DNA from: Flectobacillus sp. BAB-3569
GTDB taxonomy: Bacteria > Bacteroidota > Bacteroidia > Cytophagales > Spirosomataceae
NCBI RefSeq assembly: GCF_002270355.1
Contig: NZ_NJFZ01000011.1
Span: 1 to 33,816 of the forward strand
Direction: 5' to 3'
Length of the DNA stretch: 33,816 bases
Positions 24,306 through 33,255 of the stretch are shown here, piece after piece. Below the pieces are notes generated by a model. That model saw only the letters and a program-made list of their open reading frames with translations, had not been told where the DNA came from and did no database searches. Position 1 is the first letter of the stretch; each line of letters starts with the position of its first letter. The translations under genes and the position numbers were made by a program.

Positions 24306-26225
24306 ATGTTAGATATAATTCAACTGCTTCCTGATTCGATTGCGAACCAGATTGCTGCTGGGGAGGTAGTTCAAAGACCTTCTTCTGTGGTGAAGGAGTT
24401 GTTAGAGAATTCTATAGATGCCGAAGCCACTCAGATTCAATTGATTGTGAGAGAGGCAGGCAAAACCCTCATTCAGGTTATCGACAACGGTAAAGGTATG
24501 TCCGAAACCGATGCTCGAATGTGCTTTGAGCGCCACGCTACTTCCAAAATCCGTACTTCCGACGATTTGTTTAAAATCCGTACCATGGGATTTAGAGGCG
24601 AAGCTATGGCCTCAATTGCAGCGGTATCTCAGGTAGAGCTAAAAACCCGACGTAGCACAGATGAACTAGGTACGATGGTAAGAATTGAAGCGTCTGAGCT
24701 AAAAGCACAAGAGGCTATATCGACACCTGAAGGCACCAACCTTTTGGTCAAAAACCTTTTCTACAATGTTCCCGCTCGTCGTAATTTCTTAAAGTCCAAT
24801 CCTGTTGAAATGCGTCATATCATCGACGAGTTTCAGCGTGTGGCTTTGGCTAATCCTGATATTGCCTTTTCATTGTATCATAACGATGCCGAGATTTATA
24901 ATTTGCCTTCTGGTAAATTAAGCCGTCGTATTGTGGATTTATTTGGCAAAAGCTATCGCGAGCAATTAGCGCCTTGTGAGGAAGAAACATCATTTGTGAC
25001 AGTTCGCGGATTTGTGGGAAAACCTCAGTTTGCCAAGAAAACTCGTGGCGAGCAGTTTTTCTTTGCCAATAATCGTTTTATCAAAAACAGTTACCTCAAT
25101 CATGCGGTAATGTCAGCGTTTGAAGGATTAATTCCCGAAGGCTCTCATCCTTTTTATGTTTTATTTATTGAGATAGACCCTGTCCATATTGATATAAACG
25201 TACACCCTACTAAAACAGAAATCAAATTTGATGATGAACGTACCGTTTATGCCATCGTGCAAGCTGCTGTACGTAAATCGATGAGCCAACATAATTTGGC
25301 GCCATCACTCGACTTTGATACCAATATCAATTACTCTAATCAGTTTTTTAGCTTTAATAATGCTCCTACTCCAACGTCAACGGCTGTTCCGAGCAAAATG
25401 AACCAAGCTGATTTTGACAGTGAAAGACCTTTTGCGAAGCCAGAAATGTCGTCTCGTGAAAAAAGTAATCTTTCAAATTGGAACAAATTGTATGAAGGAC
25501 TAGACAATACCGTCGAAAGTTTTGAGCAAAAAAGAGTAGAACAATCTTCTTTCAATTTTAGAAATGAAGAAGATTATCCTGAGTCTCAGCCTTTCACACT
25601 CAAAAGCAAAGCCAATGATTTGTTGGAGTCTCGACCATTACGCAGTTCGCAGGATTCAGATGCGACAACTTTCCAGATTCACAACCGATATATTATTTCT
25701 CAGGTAAAATCAGGAATGTTATTGATTGATCAGCGTGCAGCTTATGAGCGTATTTTGTATGAGAAATTTGTACAATATCTTCAGAAAAATAATGGAACAT
25801 CGCAGCAACTACTTTTTCCATCAACAATTAAGTTAACTCCTGCGGATTTTCATTTATTAGTCGAAATCCAAGACGAAGTTCGTAACCTTGGTTTTGATTT
25901 AAGCGTTATCGGTCATGATTCATTTATTGTTAATGGCATTCCAGCAGATTCGCCTGATGAAAATGAACAAGCTTTGATTGAAGGTTTATTGGAGCAATTC
26001 AAGCGCAACGAATCGGAGTTGCATCTCGACAGAGTTGAAAACTTAGCTAGATCGATGGCAAAACGTTCGGCAGGAAGATTTGGTATGTCTCGTTTATCAA
26101 ACCAAGAAATGAATACCTTAGTCGAGCAACTTTTTGCCTCGTCTAATCCAAGCTATTCGCCAAGCGGTGAGCTCACCATGAAGATTTTGGGATTAGCTGA
26201 AATAGCCAATATATTTCAAAAATAA
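24306..26225 (+). CDS. mutL: DNA mismatch repair protein MutL
   Basis: A 639-residue MutL. The GHKL ATPase motifs are intact: ANQIAAGEVVQRPSSVVKELLENSIDA, DNGKGM, and GFRGEAMASIAAVS. A polar linker lies near 340-450, then the C-terminal dimerisation domain. The endonuclease motif DQHA(X)2E(X)4E reads D475-Q-R477-A-A-Y-E481-R-I-L-Y-E486, with His replaced by Arg. The CPHGRP motif is replaced by YSPSGEL. Nicking activity is therefore doubtful. The start at 24306 matches the family. It is followed 38 bp later by the glutaminyl cyclase gene, across a 6-bp hairpin. Confidence 0.95.
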   Translation: MLDIIQLLPDSIANQIAAGEVVQRPSSVVKELLENSIDAEATQIQLIVREAGKTLIQVIDNGKGMSETDARMCFERHATSKIRTSDDLFKIRTMGFRGEAMASIAAVSQVELKTRRSTDELGTMVRIEASELKAQEAISTPEGTNLLVKNLFYNVPARRNFLKSNPVEMRHIIDEFQRVALANPDIAFSLYHNDAEIYNLPSGKLSRRIVDLFGKSYREQLAPCEEETSFVTVRGFVGKPQFAKKTRGEQFFFANNRFIKNSYLNHAVMSAFEGLIPEGSHPFYVLFIEIDPVHIDINVHPTKTEIKFDDERTVYAIVQAAVRKSMSQHNLAPSLDFDTNINYSNQFFSFNNAPTPTSTAVPSKMNQADFDSERPFAKPEMSSREKSNLSNWNKLYEGLDNTVESFEQKRVEQSSFNFRNEEDYPESQPFTLKSKANDLLESRPLRSSQDSDATTFQIHNRYIISQVKSGMLLIDQRAAYERILYEKFVQYLQKNNGTSQQLLFPSTIKLTPADFHLLVEIQDEVRNLGFDLSVIGHDSFIVNGIPADSPDENEQALIEGLLEQFKRNESELHLDRVENLARSMAKRSAGRFGMSRLSNQEMNTLVEQLFASSNPSYSPSGELTMKILGLAEIANIFQK

Positions 26226-26263
26226 AATTTCCTCCAAGGCATCTGCAAAGGTGCCTTATTTAT

Positions 26264-27301
26264 ATGTATATGAAAACGTCTAAAATCGCTCTTGTTTTGC
26301 TAGGCATATTTGTTTTTTCTGGCGTAGGAGTTTATCTCAAATCTTGTCAAGAAAAATCTAGTTCAACAACCGAGCAAGCAAGTACCCAAGCCCCAACAGC
26401 CGATCAAGGGCTGTTACCAGCCGCTACCTTCAATGCCGATTCTGCTTATAAGTTTGTCGAAAAGCAAGTTGAATTTGGTCCAAGAGTTCCTAATACAAAG
26501 TCTCACAAAGCTTGTGCAGCATGGTTAGCCGACCAATTGAAAGCTTATGGATGTCAGGTGATCAATCAAAACTTTGTGGCAACAACTTACGATGGCAAAA
26601 AGCTTAATGCTGTAAATATCATTGGGACTTATAACCCTGGAGCAGCCAAAAGAATCTTATTGGCAGCACACTGGGATACAAGACCTATTGCAGATAAAGA
26701 CACTAAAGATAAGGATAAGCCAATCGACGGAGCCAATGATGGTGCAAGTGGCGTAGGCGTTTTGTTAGAAATTGCAAGAGCTATTAAAGATGCCCAAAAC
26801 AAACCTAATGTTGGAATTGATTTTATCTTGTTTGATGCCGAAGACAATGGTGAGCCAAACGAATATCGTGGCGATTCTGGTAATCAGGTATGGTGGTGCT
26901 TAGGCTCACAATATTGGGCAGCCAACAAGCATATGCCGAATTATCAAGCCTATTATGGTATCTTGTTAGATATGGTTGGTGCAAAAGGCGCTGTTTTTCC
27001 ACATGAAGGATTATCAATGCAATATGCTCCTATCTTAACAAGAAGTATTTGGGATATAGCCTCCAGGCTAGGATATGGCAATTTATTCATCGATGCTGAT
27101 GGTGGTGCATTAACCGACGATCATGCTTTTGTGAACGATATTGGTAAAATTCAAATGATTGATATTGTAGAGCTTCGACCAAATGATCCTAAAACTTTTG
27201 GCTCATATCATCATACTCATAATGACAATATGAATGTAATTGATAAAAATACTTTAAAAGCTGTTGGTCAAACAGTTTTGACAGCTTTGTATCAAGAATA
27301 G
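26264..27301 (+). CDS. Glutaminyl-peptide cyclotransferase-like M28 family lipoprotein
   Basis: 345 residues of the zinc-dependent M28/type II glutaminyl cyclase family, which converts N-terminal Gln to pyroglutamate on exported proteins. Active-site segments are AAH137WD139TRP, GAND160GASG, FDAE194D195NGE, D287H288AF and YHHTH320ND, giving the expected Asp/Glu/His zinc set and catalytic Glu. The N-terminal hydrophobic segment ends LKSC28, a non-standard lipobox with Lys at -2, so lipidation is uncertain and a membrane anchor is possible. A start at 26270 is equally possible. It matches the Ala|Gln signal peptides elsewhere in this window. A T-tailed terminator follows. Confidence 0.85.
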   Translation: MYMKTSKIALVLLGIFVFSGVGVYLKSCQEKSSSTTEQASTQAPTADQGLLPAATFNADSAYKFVEKQVEFGPRVPNTKSHKACAAWLADQLKAYGCQVINQNFVATTYDGKKLNAVNIIGTYNPGAAKRILLAAHWDTRPIADKDTKDKDKPIDGANDGASGVGVLLEIARAIKDAQNKPNVGIDFILFDAEDNGEPNEYRGDSGNQVWWCLGSQYWAANKHMPNYQAYYGILLDMVGAKGAVFPHEGLSMQYAPILTRSIWDIASRLGYGNLFIDADGGALTDDHAFVNDIGKIQMIDIVELRPNDPKTFGSYHHTHNDNMNVIDKNTLKAVGQTVLTALYQE

Positions 27302-27323
27302 TGCTTTTCGGAGCATTTTGATG

Positions 27324-27362
27324 ATCCCAAAAAATGCAGATTCGTGTTTTTTGGGATTTTTT
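27324..27362 (+). terminator. Intrinsic terminator after the glutaminyl cyclase gene
   Basis: An 11-bp stem (27324-27334 with 27347-27357) has a 12-base loop, followed by TTTTT. It ends the mutL-cyclase transcript. Confidence 0.75.
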
Positions 27363-27417
27363 GTGGATAAATGCAAAAGCCTTGCTTTTGACACTCGATG
27401 GATATAGATACTTTCTG

Positions 27418-27425
27418 TACCTTTG
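27418..27425 (+). promoter_or_regulatory. Possible -7 element for gcvT
   Basis: TACCTTTG is an exact TAnnTTTG placed 26 bases before the gcvT ATG. The nearest TTG (27388-27390) is 27 bases upstream, longer than usual, so the promoter is uncertain. Confidence 0.35.
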
Positions 27426-27450
27426 TGCATCTTTTTCAACCAACTACCAA

Positions 27451-28548
27451 ATGGAACAAACAGAACAATTAAAACTCGTATTTCTCAACGATGTACATGT
27501 CGCATTAGGAGCCAAAATGGTACCTTTTGCAGGATATTCAATGCCAGTTTTATATACCAACTTGATTCAAGAACACCTTGCTGTTCGTAACTCAGTTGGG
27601 GTATTTGATGTATCTCACATGGGTGAATTTGTGGTAAAGGGCGAGCGTGCGACTGAATTTTTACAGTATGTTACCTCAAATGACGTAGCTGCTTTGTATG
27701 ATGGCAAAGTGCAATATTCTTGCTTGCCAAATGACAAAGGTGGTATCGTAGACGATTTGTTGATTTACCGCCGTTCGGAAAACGAATACTTTGTGGTAGT
27801 AAATGCTTCTAACATCGAAAAGGACTGGAACTGGATGCAGAGCCACAATACTTTTGATGTAGAGATGCAAAATATTAGTGATGGAATCAGTCTATTTGCT
27901 GTTCAAGGTCCGAAAGGGGTAGCTACCATGCAAAAATTGACTGACCTTGATCTTGGTTCTATGGAGTACTATACTTTCAAAGAAGGTACAGTAGCAGGTA
28001 TCGAAAATGTACTAATTGCTACAACAGGTTATACTGGTGCAGGTGGTATGGAAGTATATGTAAAAAATGAGGATGCCAAAATCATGTGGGATGCTATTTT
28101 TGCAGCAGGAGCAGAATTTGGTATCGTGCCAGTAGGCTTAGGTGCTCGTGATACTTTGCGTACTGAAATGGGCTATTGTTTGTATGGCAACGATATTGAT
28201 GATACAACCTCTCCTATCGAAGCTGGTTTGGGCTGGATTACCAAGTTCAACAAAGAATTTGTGAACTCTGCTTTCCATAAACAAATCAAAGAAAATGGCC
28301 CTACTAAGAAATTGGTAGCATTTGAAATGGTAGATCGTGGTATTCCTCGTCAGCACTATGAAATCATGGATGCAACTGGTAATATCATCGGTGAAGTTAC
28401 TTCAGGGACTCAGTCGCCATCATTGAATAAAGGTATCGGATTAGGTTATGTAGCTAAGGAGTTCAGTAAATTAGGTACAGAAATTTACATCAATATCCGT
28501 AACAAATATTTGAAAGCTCAAGTGGTAAAATTACCATTTCTTAAATAA
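27451..28548 (+). CDS. gcvT: Glycine cleavage system T protein (aminomethyltransferase)
   Basis: A 365-residue T protein, which transfers the methylene group of lipoyl-bound aminomethyl to tetrahydrofolate. Characteristic blocks: [39 protein letters not shown] (folate site region), [24 protein letters not shown] and [21 protein letters not shown]. The start at 27451 ([23 protein letters not shown]) fits the family; the longer frame from 27334 would pass through the preceding terminator and the promoter element. The length is standard. No gcvH or gcvP lies nearby, as is usual when the system is dispersed. Confidence 0.95.
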   Translation: MEQTEQLKLVFLNDVHVALGAKMVPFAGYSMPVLYTNLIQEHLAVRNSVGVFDVSHMGEFVVKGERATEFLQYVTSNDVAALYDGKVQYSCLPNDKGGIVDDLLIYRRSENEYFVVVNASNIEKDWNWMQSHNTFDVEMQNISDGISLFAVQGPKGVATMQKLTDLDLGSMEYYTFKEGTVAGIENVLIATTGYTGAGGMEVYVKNEDAKIMWDAIFAAGAEFGIVPVGLGARDTLRTEMGYCLYGNDIDDTTSPIEAGLGWITKFNKEFVNSAFHKQIKENGPTKKLVAFEMVDRGIPRQHYEIMDATGNIIGEVTSGTQSPSLNKGIGLGYVAKEFSKLGTEIYINIRNKYLKAQVVKLPFLK

Positions 28549-28856
28549 GTAATTACGTTCTAGGTAAAAAGCTGTAAGCATAAGTAGGAAAGCGTTAATA
28601 GTTAACAGTATATTGGTTATTTGGAGATATTCATAATCAAAAGGTTATAGTCAAATTTTGCCACAGATATGTTATTAATTTAATCTTTCCTTTTACTTAA
28701 GGCAAAAAGTTTACAATTGTTTCTAATAGAATAATAGGAACTCTTTTGCCTAATGCATATAGCTTACAGCCTAAAGCATAATAATATCAAGTCAGAAACT
28801 TAACCTTTTCGAGCAAGAAGTCTTAGGGCTTTTTGCTCGAAACATTTTGTCCAATC
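28549..28856. other. Non-coding region between gcvT and comB
   Basis: A 308-bp region with no ORF. It shares the 12-mer CTTTTGCCTAAT (28743-28754) with the non-coding stretch at 6961-6972. A hairpin immediately upstream of comB is listed separately. Confidence 0.4.
28807..28842 (+). promoter_or_regulatory. Leader hairpin upstream of comB
   Basis: A 10-bp perfect stem (TTTCGAGCAA with TTGCTCGAAA) can extend four more pairs inward with one G-U, leaving an 8-base loop. It ends 14 bases before the comB ATG and has no T-tail on plus, so a leader or binding-site role is more likely than termination. Confidence 0.5.
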
Positions 28857-29561
28857 ATGAAAACCATTGATGTTTGTTTAACGCCAGAATTATTACATCT
28901 TCATAATATCGAAAACTCAATCGTTGTGGTTGTGGATGTTTTCAGAGCCACATCTTGTATGACAACAGCATTTGCCAACGGTGTGGGGTCTATCATCCCT
29001 GTTGCTACCATTGACGAATGTGTTGCTTATCAACAACAAGGCTATTTGGCCGCTGCTGAGCGTGACGGAAAAACGCCAGAAGGCTTTGATTTCGATAACT
29101 CGCCATTTAGTTATATGGTCGATAAAGTGAAAGATGCAACAATTTGTGTGACAACCACCAATGGAACTTTGGCTATTACCAAATCAAAATCTGCGGTGAA
29201 AGTAATGGTTGGCTCATTCCTTAACCTAGGAGCTTTAGCAACCTATCTTAAAGATCAACAGTATGATGTATTGATTTTATGTGCTGGTTGGAAAGGTAAG
29301 CCGAACTTGGAAGATACCTTATTTGCTGGAGCTTTAGTGGAGCGATTGAAAGAGTCGTTTATGATTGAGGAGGATGCTGCGTTAATGGCCTTACGTCAAT
29401 ATCAAAATGCAAAAGATGACTTATTGTCTTATGTAGCATCTTCATCTCACGTTCGTCGTTTGCAAAGATTAGGTATTCAAAAAGATATTGCTTACTGTTT
29501 ACAACATGATTTATATGATGTTTTACCTGTGCTAAGAGGTAATGCTTTAGTAAATATGTAA
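28857..29561 (+). CDS. comB: 2-phosphosulfolactate phosphatase family protein (ComB)
   Basis: A 234-residue ComB-family protein. Signature blocks are VVDVFRATSCMTTAFANG with the conserved Asp and Arg, AERDGKTPEGFDFDNSP, and the ATICVTTTNGTLAI and ILCAGWKGKPNLEDTLFAGAL segments. In methanogens the enzyme dephosphorylates phosphosulfolactate in coenzyme M synthesis. Bacteroidota do not make coenzyme M, so here the product may serve sulfonate metabolism; that is inference. The start at 28857 (MKTIDVCLTPE) fits the family, while the longer frame from a TTG at 28833 lies in the hairpin. Confidence 0.88.
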   Translation: MKTIDVCLTPELLHLHNIENSIVVVVDVFRATSCMTTAFANGVGSIIPVATIDECVAYQQQGYLAAAERDGKTPEGFDFDNSPFSYMVDKVKDATICVTTTNGTLAITKSKSAVKVMVGSFLNLGALATYLKDQQYDVLILCAGWKGKPNLEDTLFAGALVERLKESFMIEEDAALMALRQYQNAKDDLLSYVASSSHVRRLQRLGIQKDIAYCLQHDLYDVLPVLRGNALVNM

Positions 29562-29733
29562 GGTTTTTGATATTTGTTAATAGTGTATCAGTTATCAGGA
29601 TATATTGTTGATAATATTGATGAAATATATTTAGTACTTGAGCAAATGAGTGGTTGTTATTTTTGATCAATAAAATGCAATCTTTTGCATTCAGACAATT
29701 GTGATAAATAACAATCACTCAATCTCAACTCAC

Positions 29734-30741
29734 TCAATTCAAGAGCGCTATCGCTTTCTCTAAGATTGTATCAATTTTAGCTGTCTCATCCTTTGTAGTA
29801 ATGTTTACTCGATAATCAGGTTTGATACCGTTTTCAATATCCTCCTTTTGGGTATTTGAAAAAGCCACTGCCGAAAAGCGGTATAACCAGCCATTAGGTA
29901 ATTCACCACCGATAGGTCCAGCTCCTCCTCCTCCCGTAAGATCGCCAACCAAAGTCACCTGACTTTGCTCTGACATAGCTGATGCAAACATATTGGCTGC
30001 ACTAAACACCCGTCTATTCGTTAGTACCACGATTTTTTTCCCGTAAAACGAACCACTGGGTTCTACATAGACAGGTGTATAATCTTTAAAATCGTTGAGA
30101 GTTGCGCTATTTTTGCTTCTTGTATATCCGATAAGGGTTTTTTGGGAAACAAAATGCTGCATAAGGCGCTTAATATTTTCTACCGAGCCACCGTTGTTAT
30201 CTCTAATATCAATAATCAAACCTTTGGTGATAACCATTCTATTGATGATACTATTCCAACCATTGTCGTCGAGGGTTGTCGAAAAACTTCCATAATAGAT
30301 ATAGCCTATGTTTTCATTCAAAATACTACTTCTTACTTTTTGTCCATAACCGAATTTGAGATATTGGTTGGTTAAAATACTATCATTAAAATTATGAGCA
30401 TAGCCCCTTAGCAATCCCAAAGACGAATAATACGTGTAACTATATCGAGTATTGGGAATTTGTAGATTGACATGACCATCGTGAAGCTCATTCATCATCT
30501 GACTAACAATGGTAAAAAAGGCCTCTTGAGTTAGTTGGTCATTTACTTTTGGTCTGTATTTGTCATAAATACTCTGCCAATTAATTCCCTTTAGTTCAAA
30601 ATAACAATATTTATCTCTGACCGTTTTCCACAGTAAATCAAAGTTTTCGGTAGGAGTATTGGGTGGGTTTGGAGAAATAAAGAGTTTTTCACAACTCAAA
30701 AATGTGAATCCCACTAGTATTAATAGAATGAATTTTTTCAT
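29734..30741 (-). CDS. S41 family peptidase lipoprotein
   Basis: A 335-residue lipoprotein (lipobox FLSC, Cys17) of the C-terminal-processing protease family. An N-terminal helical region contains MNELHDGHVNL. The core shows GLIIDIRDNNGGSVENI near 174-190 and TNRRVFSAANMFASAM, in which S247 is the likely nucleophile. No PDZ domain is evident, which fits the short Bacteroidota members of this family. It is probably attached to the outer or inner membrane facing the periplasm or surface. It starts 6 bp after the stop of the frameshifted gene upstream, so the two are likely one operon. The substrate is unknown. Confidence 0.85.
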   Translation of the reverse strand: MKKFILLILVGFTFLSCEKLFISPNPPNTPTENFDLLWKTVRDKYCYFELKGINWQSIYDKYRPKVNDQLTQEAFFTIVSQMMNELHDGHVNLQIPNTRYSYTYYSSLGLLRGYAHNFNDSILTNQYLKFGYGQKVRSSILNENIGYIYYGSFSTTLDDNGWNSIINRMVITKGLIIDIRDNNGGSVENIKRLMQHFVSQKTLIGYTRSKNSATLNDFKDYTPVYVEPSGSFYGKKIVVLTNRRVFSAANMFASAMSEQSQVTLVGDLTGGGGAGPIGGELPNGWLYRFSAVAFSNTQKEDIENGIKPDYRVNITTKDETAKIDTILEKAIALLN

Positions 30742-30747
30742 AGAAAA

Positions 30748-31562
30748 TTAAAATGTAATTACTTTACCAACTGTCAAAGATGTATTTCCAAGTGATAATT
30801 CTGAAGGAGCTGAATAGTGCCTAAAACTCCACTCAATGCCGATACGCCATGCGGATTTTCGGTTGGGATACTTAGCGTTGGCATATTCTTTTTCTCCAAA
30901 ATACAAAGTAGCTCGATTAGTATAAAAGAAGTACTTATTGATACTCCCTACATATATATAGTTTCCCAAGTACTTCCATAACTCTTCTTTGAAGTAAGCA
31001 TCATGTGCGTATCCTGAACGCCCTAGTACACTGATTAGAGGCATCATAAAAAAGTTTCTGAATTGTACTTTTCTATGAAAAATACGTATTGATTTCCAAT
31101 AACTTAGGGCCACTCCAGCTCGCAAACCAGCGTCTACTGATACCTCATTATTTCCGTAGCCAAGGTTATAAATATCCGAAAATCTTGTGGCAATATTGAG
31201 CCCAGTAAACCCTCCTAAATATAAATGGGCATTAGCTGAATGAAGCACATCATACTGCTTGGCAAAGTAGATATTGAATTCTGCTGTAGCGACTTTTAAG
31301 GTATTTATACGAGAAGGAATGCCTAAAGACATTGTGGATAACAATGTGGATAACTTTTGTTTTTTTGAAGTTGTTGTTGAAATTCTAACCCAATTGCAGG
31401 TATATCATACCTTAATGGGCTAATAAAGTCATCTCTAAATGACGTTGAACCTATTTTACCAGTAAAAGTCCTGTAGGTCGTGGATAACGCACTATCAATT
31501 TTTGATTGTGCATAACTCGTGAGCGAGGACACTAGTAAACAACAAAAAGTAATTCGTCTCAT
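30748..31562 (-). pseudogene. Outer-membrane-type protein gene split by a -1 frameshift
   Basis: Two overlapping frames form one gene. The first (from ATG 31562) has a signal peptide ending SYA|QSKID and runs to LEFQQQLQKN before going out of frame, stopping near 31323. The second frame continues with IPSRINTLKVATAEFNIYFAKQYDV and ends VGKVITF at 30748. The shift lies at a run of seven A; the heptamer A AAA AAC (complement of 31359-31365) is in the correct phase for a -1 slip. The joined product would be 271 residues, with alternating aromatic beta-strand patterns suggesting an outer-membrane or secreted beta protein. No family is recognised. Mutation, sequencing error and programmed slippage are all possible. 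Confidence 0.65.
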
Positions 31563-31650
31563 TCAATAATGGTACTAATTGAAAGAATAGTTAAATCGGG
31601 TGATTAGCGTATTTAGGAAAGCTATTAAGATAGGTTTGTTTTACAAATAA

Positions 31651-31729
31651 AAAAGGAATACTTCGGATTTGCTAATAATCTGACCTGATGATGTCAAACT
31701 TTGTATGGCAAATCAAAAATATTCCTTTT
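31651..31729 (-). terminator. Structured inverted repeat after the DsbA-family gene
   Basis: Outer arms AAAAGGAATA (31651-31660) and TATTCCTTTT (31720-31729), and inner arms GATTTGC (31666-31672) and GCAAATC (31708-31714), are separated by a symmetric 5 x 5 internal loop. On the minus strand the stem runs into TTTATTTG. It probably ends dsbA transcription; its size is unusual for a simple terminator. Confidence 0.5.
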
Positions 31730-31782
31730 GTAAAGATTATTAGACACTTATGTCATATTGGATATTATTGAGGAGAGATTAA

Positions 31783-32484
31783 TTAGCACTCACCCGTTTC
31801 GATATCACAGCTATTACTTTCAGCCTGAACTGTAATTCCTTCTTCTTGCAAGATTTGTTGGAATACTTGTTCAAATACTTCGCTCGGTTGAGCACCTGAT
31901 AGCGCATACTTTTTATTAAAAATGTAAAAAGGAACTCCTCCTACCCCATGTTGTCTGAAATAGTGCATTTCTTCTTTTACACTATCGGTAGCCTCATCAG
32001 AATTAAGAAGCGCTAATGTTTTATCTTCAGACCAACCTATTTGGCTCAGGATATTGATTAATTCCTCCTTTTTGCTCAAATCGATACGATCTACAAAATA
32101 AGCTTTTAGAAAAAGTTCTTTAAGTTCGGCTTGCTTGCCTTCCATAGCAGCAATCGTCAAGAAGCGATGCAAATGGAAGGTATTGATAGCTTTAGGTAAA
32201 GCTTCAAACTCAAAATCAAGTCCTACTGATTTACCAGCATTTTCGACTCGTGTAAATTTTTGTAAATAGCCATCCCCAAAGCGATTTTCTGCGTATGTAT
32301 TAAAGTCAATCCCTTCGTTGGGAATAGAGGGGTCTAACTGAAAAGGATGATAGATAATTTGCACATTATCAGAAATTTGCGTATTTTCAATAGCCTGTTC
32401 AATTCTACGTTTTCCGATGTAACACCATGGGCAAGCTACATCTGACACTACATCTATACGGATTTTCGATTTTTCTTGATTCAT
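31783..32484 (-). CDS. DsbA family oxidoreductase, FrnE type
   Basis: A 233-residue thioredoxin-fold protein without a signal peptide, so cytoplasmic. The active site C18-P-W-C21 follows the first strand (IRIDVVSDVACPWCYIGKRR). An inserted helical domain holds the FrnE-type YHPFQLDP and AINTFHLHRF blocks. The cis-Pro loop is GVGGVPFYIFN. FrnE proteins are disulfide oxidoreductases or isomerases linked to oxidative stress. The C-terminus ends C226DIETGEC233, a second Cys pair recalling the C-terminal pair of the Deinococcus FrnE. It is monocistronic. Confidence 0.9.
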   Translation of the reverse strand: MNQEKSKIRIDVVSDVACPWCYIGKRRIEQAIENTQISDNVQIIYHPFQLDPSIPNEGIDFNTYAENRFGDGYLQKFTRVENAGKSVGLDFEFEALPKAINTFHLHRFLTIAAMEGKQAELKELFLKAYFVDRIDLSKKEELINILSQIGWSEDKTLALLNSDEATDSVKEEMHYFRQHGVGGVPFYIFNKKYALSGAQPSEVFEQVFQQILQEEGITVQAESNSCDIETGEC

Positions 32485-32667
32485 TTTCTTGAATTTTATT
32501 TACTATCAAAACACCTATCTGCCTCATTAAATTCCTATTCCTGTTTTTTGCTAGTAATTCTTTTTTGAAACAATCTAATAGTCAAATAGTTATAAAAATT
32601 GTTTAGTCTGTTTGTTATATTTCAAATGTGATTATGCACTCCGTAATCACGCTAAATTTTGAGAATT

Positions 32668-33255
32668 ATGAGGAAAGTTTATTTCATCGCTATTTCTGCT
32701 ATGTTTATTTTGAGTGCGTGCAATCGCCACGACTTTCAAATTGGTACGGCTTGTCATCGAGAAATTGAAGATGAGGTTTTTAAACCAAACTATGAATCTT
32801 TTACTTGTATCGAAAAACAGCTCACTCTTGTCGATACCACCTACAGGTTCGATGCTGTAATTGATGAGATTGATACTCAGATGCGACTCAGAGGGTATCA
32901 AGACACCAAAGAGCGTCCAAATTTGATTGTATTTTATGCACTATTTCCAACAGAAGTCAATTTGTCAGTTCTTCAACGCTCTTTTAGAGGTTTGGGAAAA
33001 GAAAATATGAGCGAAGAACTTAAACGAATTAAACTCAGAAAAGGAACGCTATTATTACAGTTTGTCGAAAATGATTCTAATCGCCCTATTTGGATGGGCT
33101 ATGCTGCAGGGATTGCCGAAGAGAAAACCAATGATATAGATGAAAAGGCGCTTCGCTCGGCAACACGACAAATTTTTGATAACTATAAAATCTTTGCAAA
33201 AAACTACTTGACCAACCAACCTGTTACAGCTATGGTGTTGGCTCCAAGTAAGTAA
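32668..33255 (+). CDS. DUF4136 domain lipoprotein
   Basis: A 195-residue lipoprotein: signal peptide MRKVYFIAISAMFILSAC with the lipid Cys18. The mature part fits DUF4136: an early YESFTCIEKQ strand, FDAVIDEIDTQMRLRGYQ, RPNLIVFYAL, the LLLQFVENDSNRPIWMGYAAGIAE block and a terminal helix ATRQIFDNY. The function is unknown. The ATG at 32668 is preferred over a TTG three codons upstream. A 7-bp inverted repeat (GTGATTA at 32628-32634 with TAATCAC at 32644-32650) lies directly upstream. Confidence 0.85.
   Translation: MRKVYFIAISAMFILSACNRHDFQIGTACHREIEDEVFKPNYESFTCIEKQLTLVDTTYRFDAVIDEIDTQMRLRGYQDTKERPNLIVFYALFPTEVNLSVLQRSFRGLGKENMSEELKRIKLRKGTLLLQFVENDSNRPIWMGYAAGIAEEKTNDIDEKALRSATRQIFDNYKIFAKNYLTNQPVTAMVLAPSK

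Noticed and set aside
29359-29718. 119-residue minus-strand ORF overlapping the comB end
   Set aside because: It is antisense to the conserved C-terminus of comB and has no coding features of its own.
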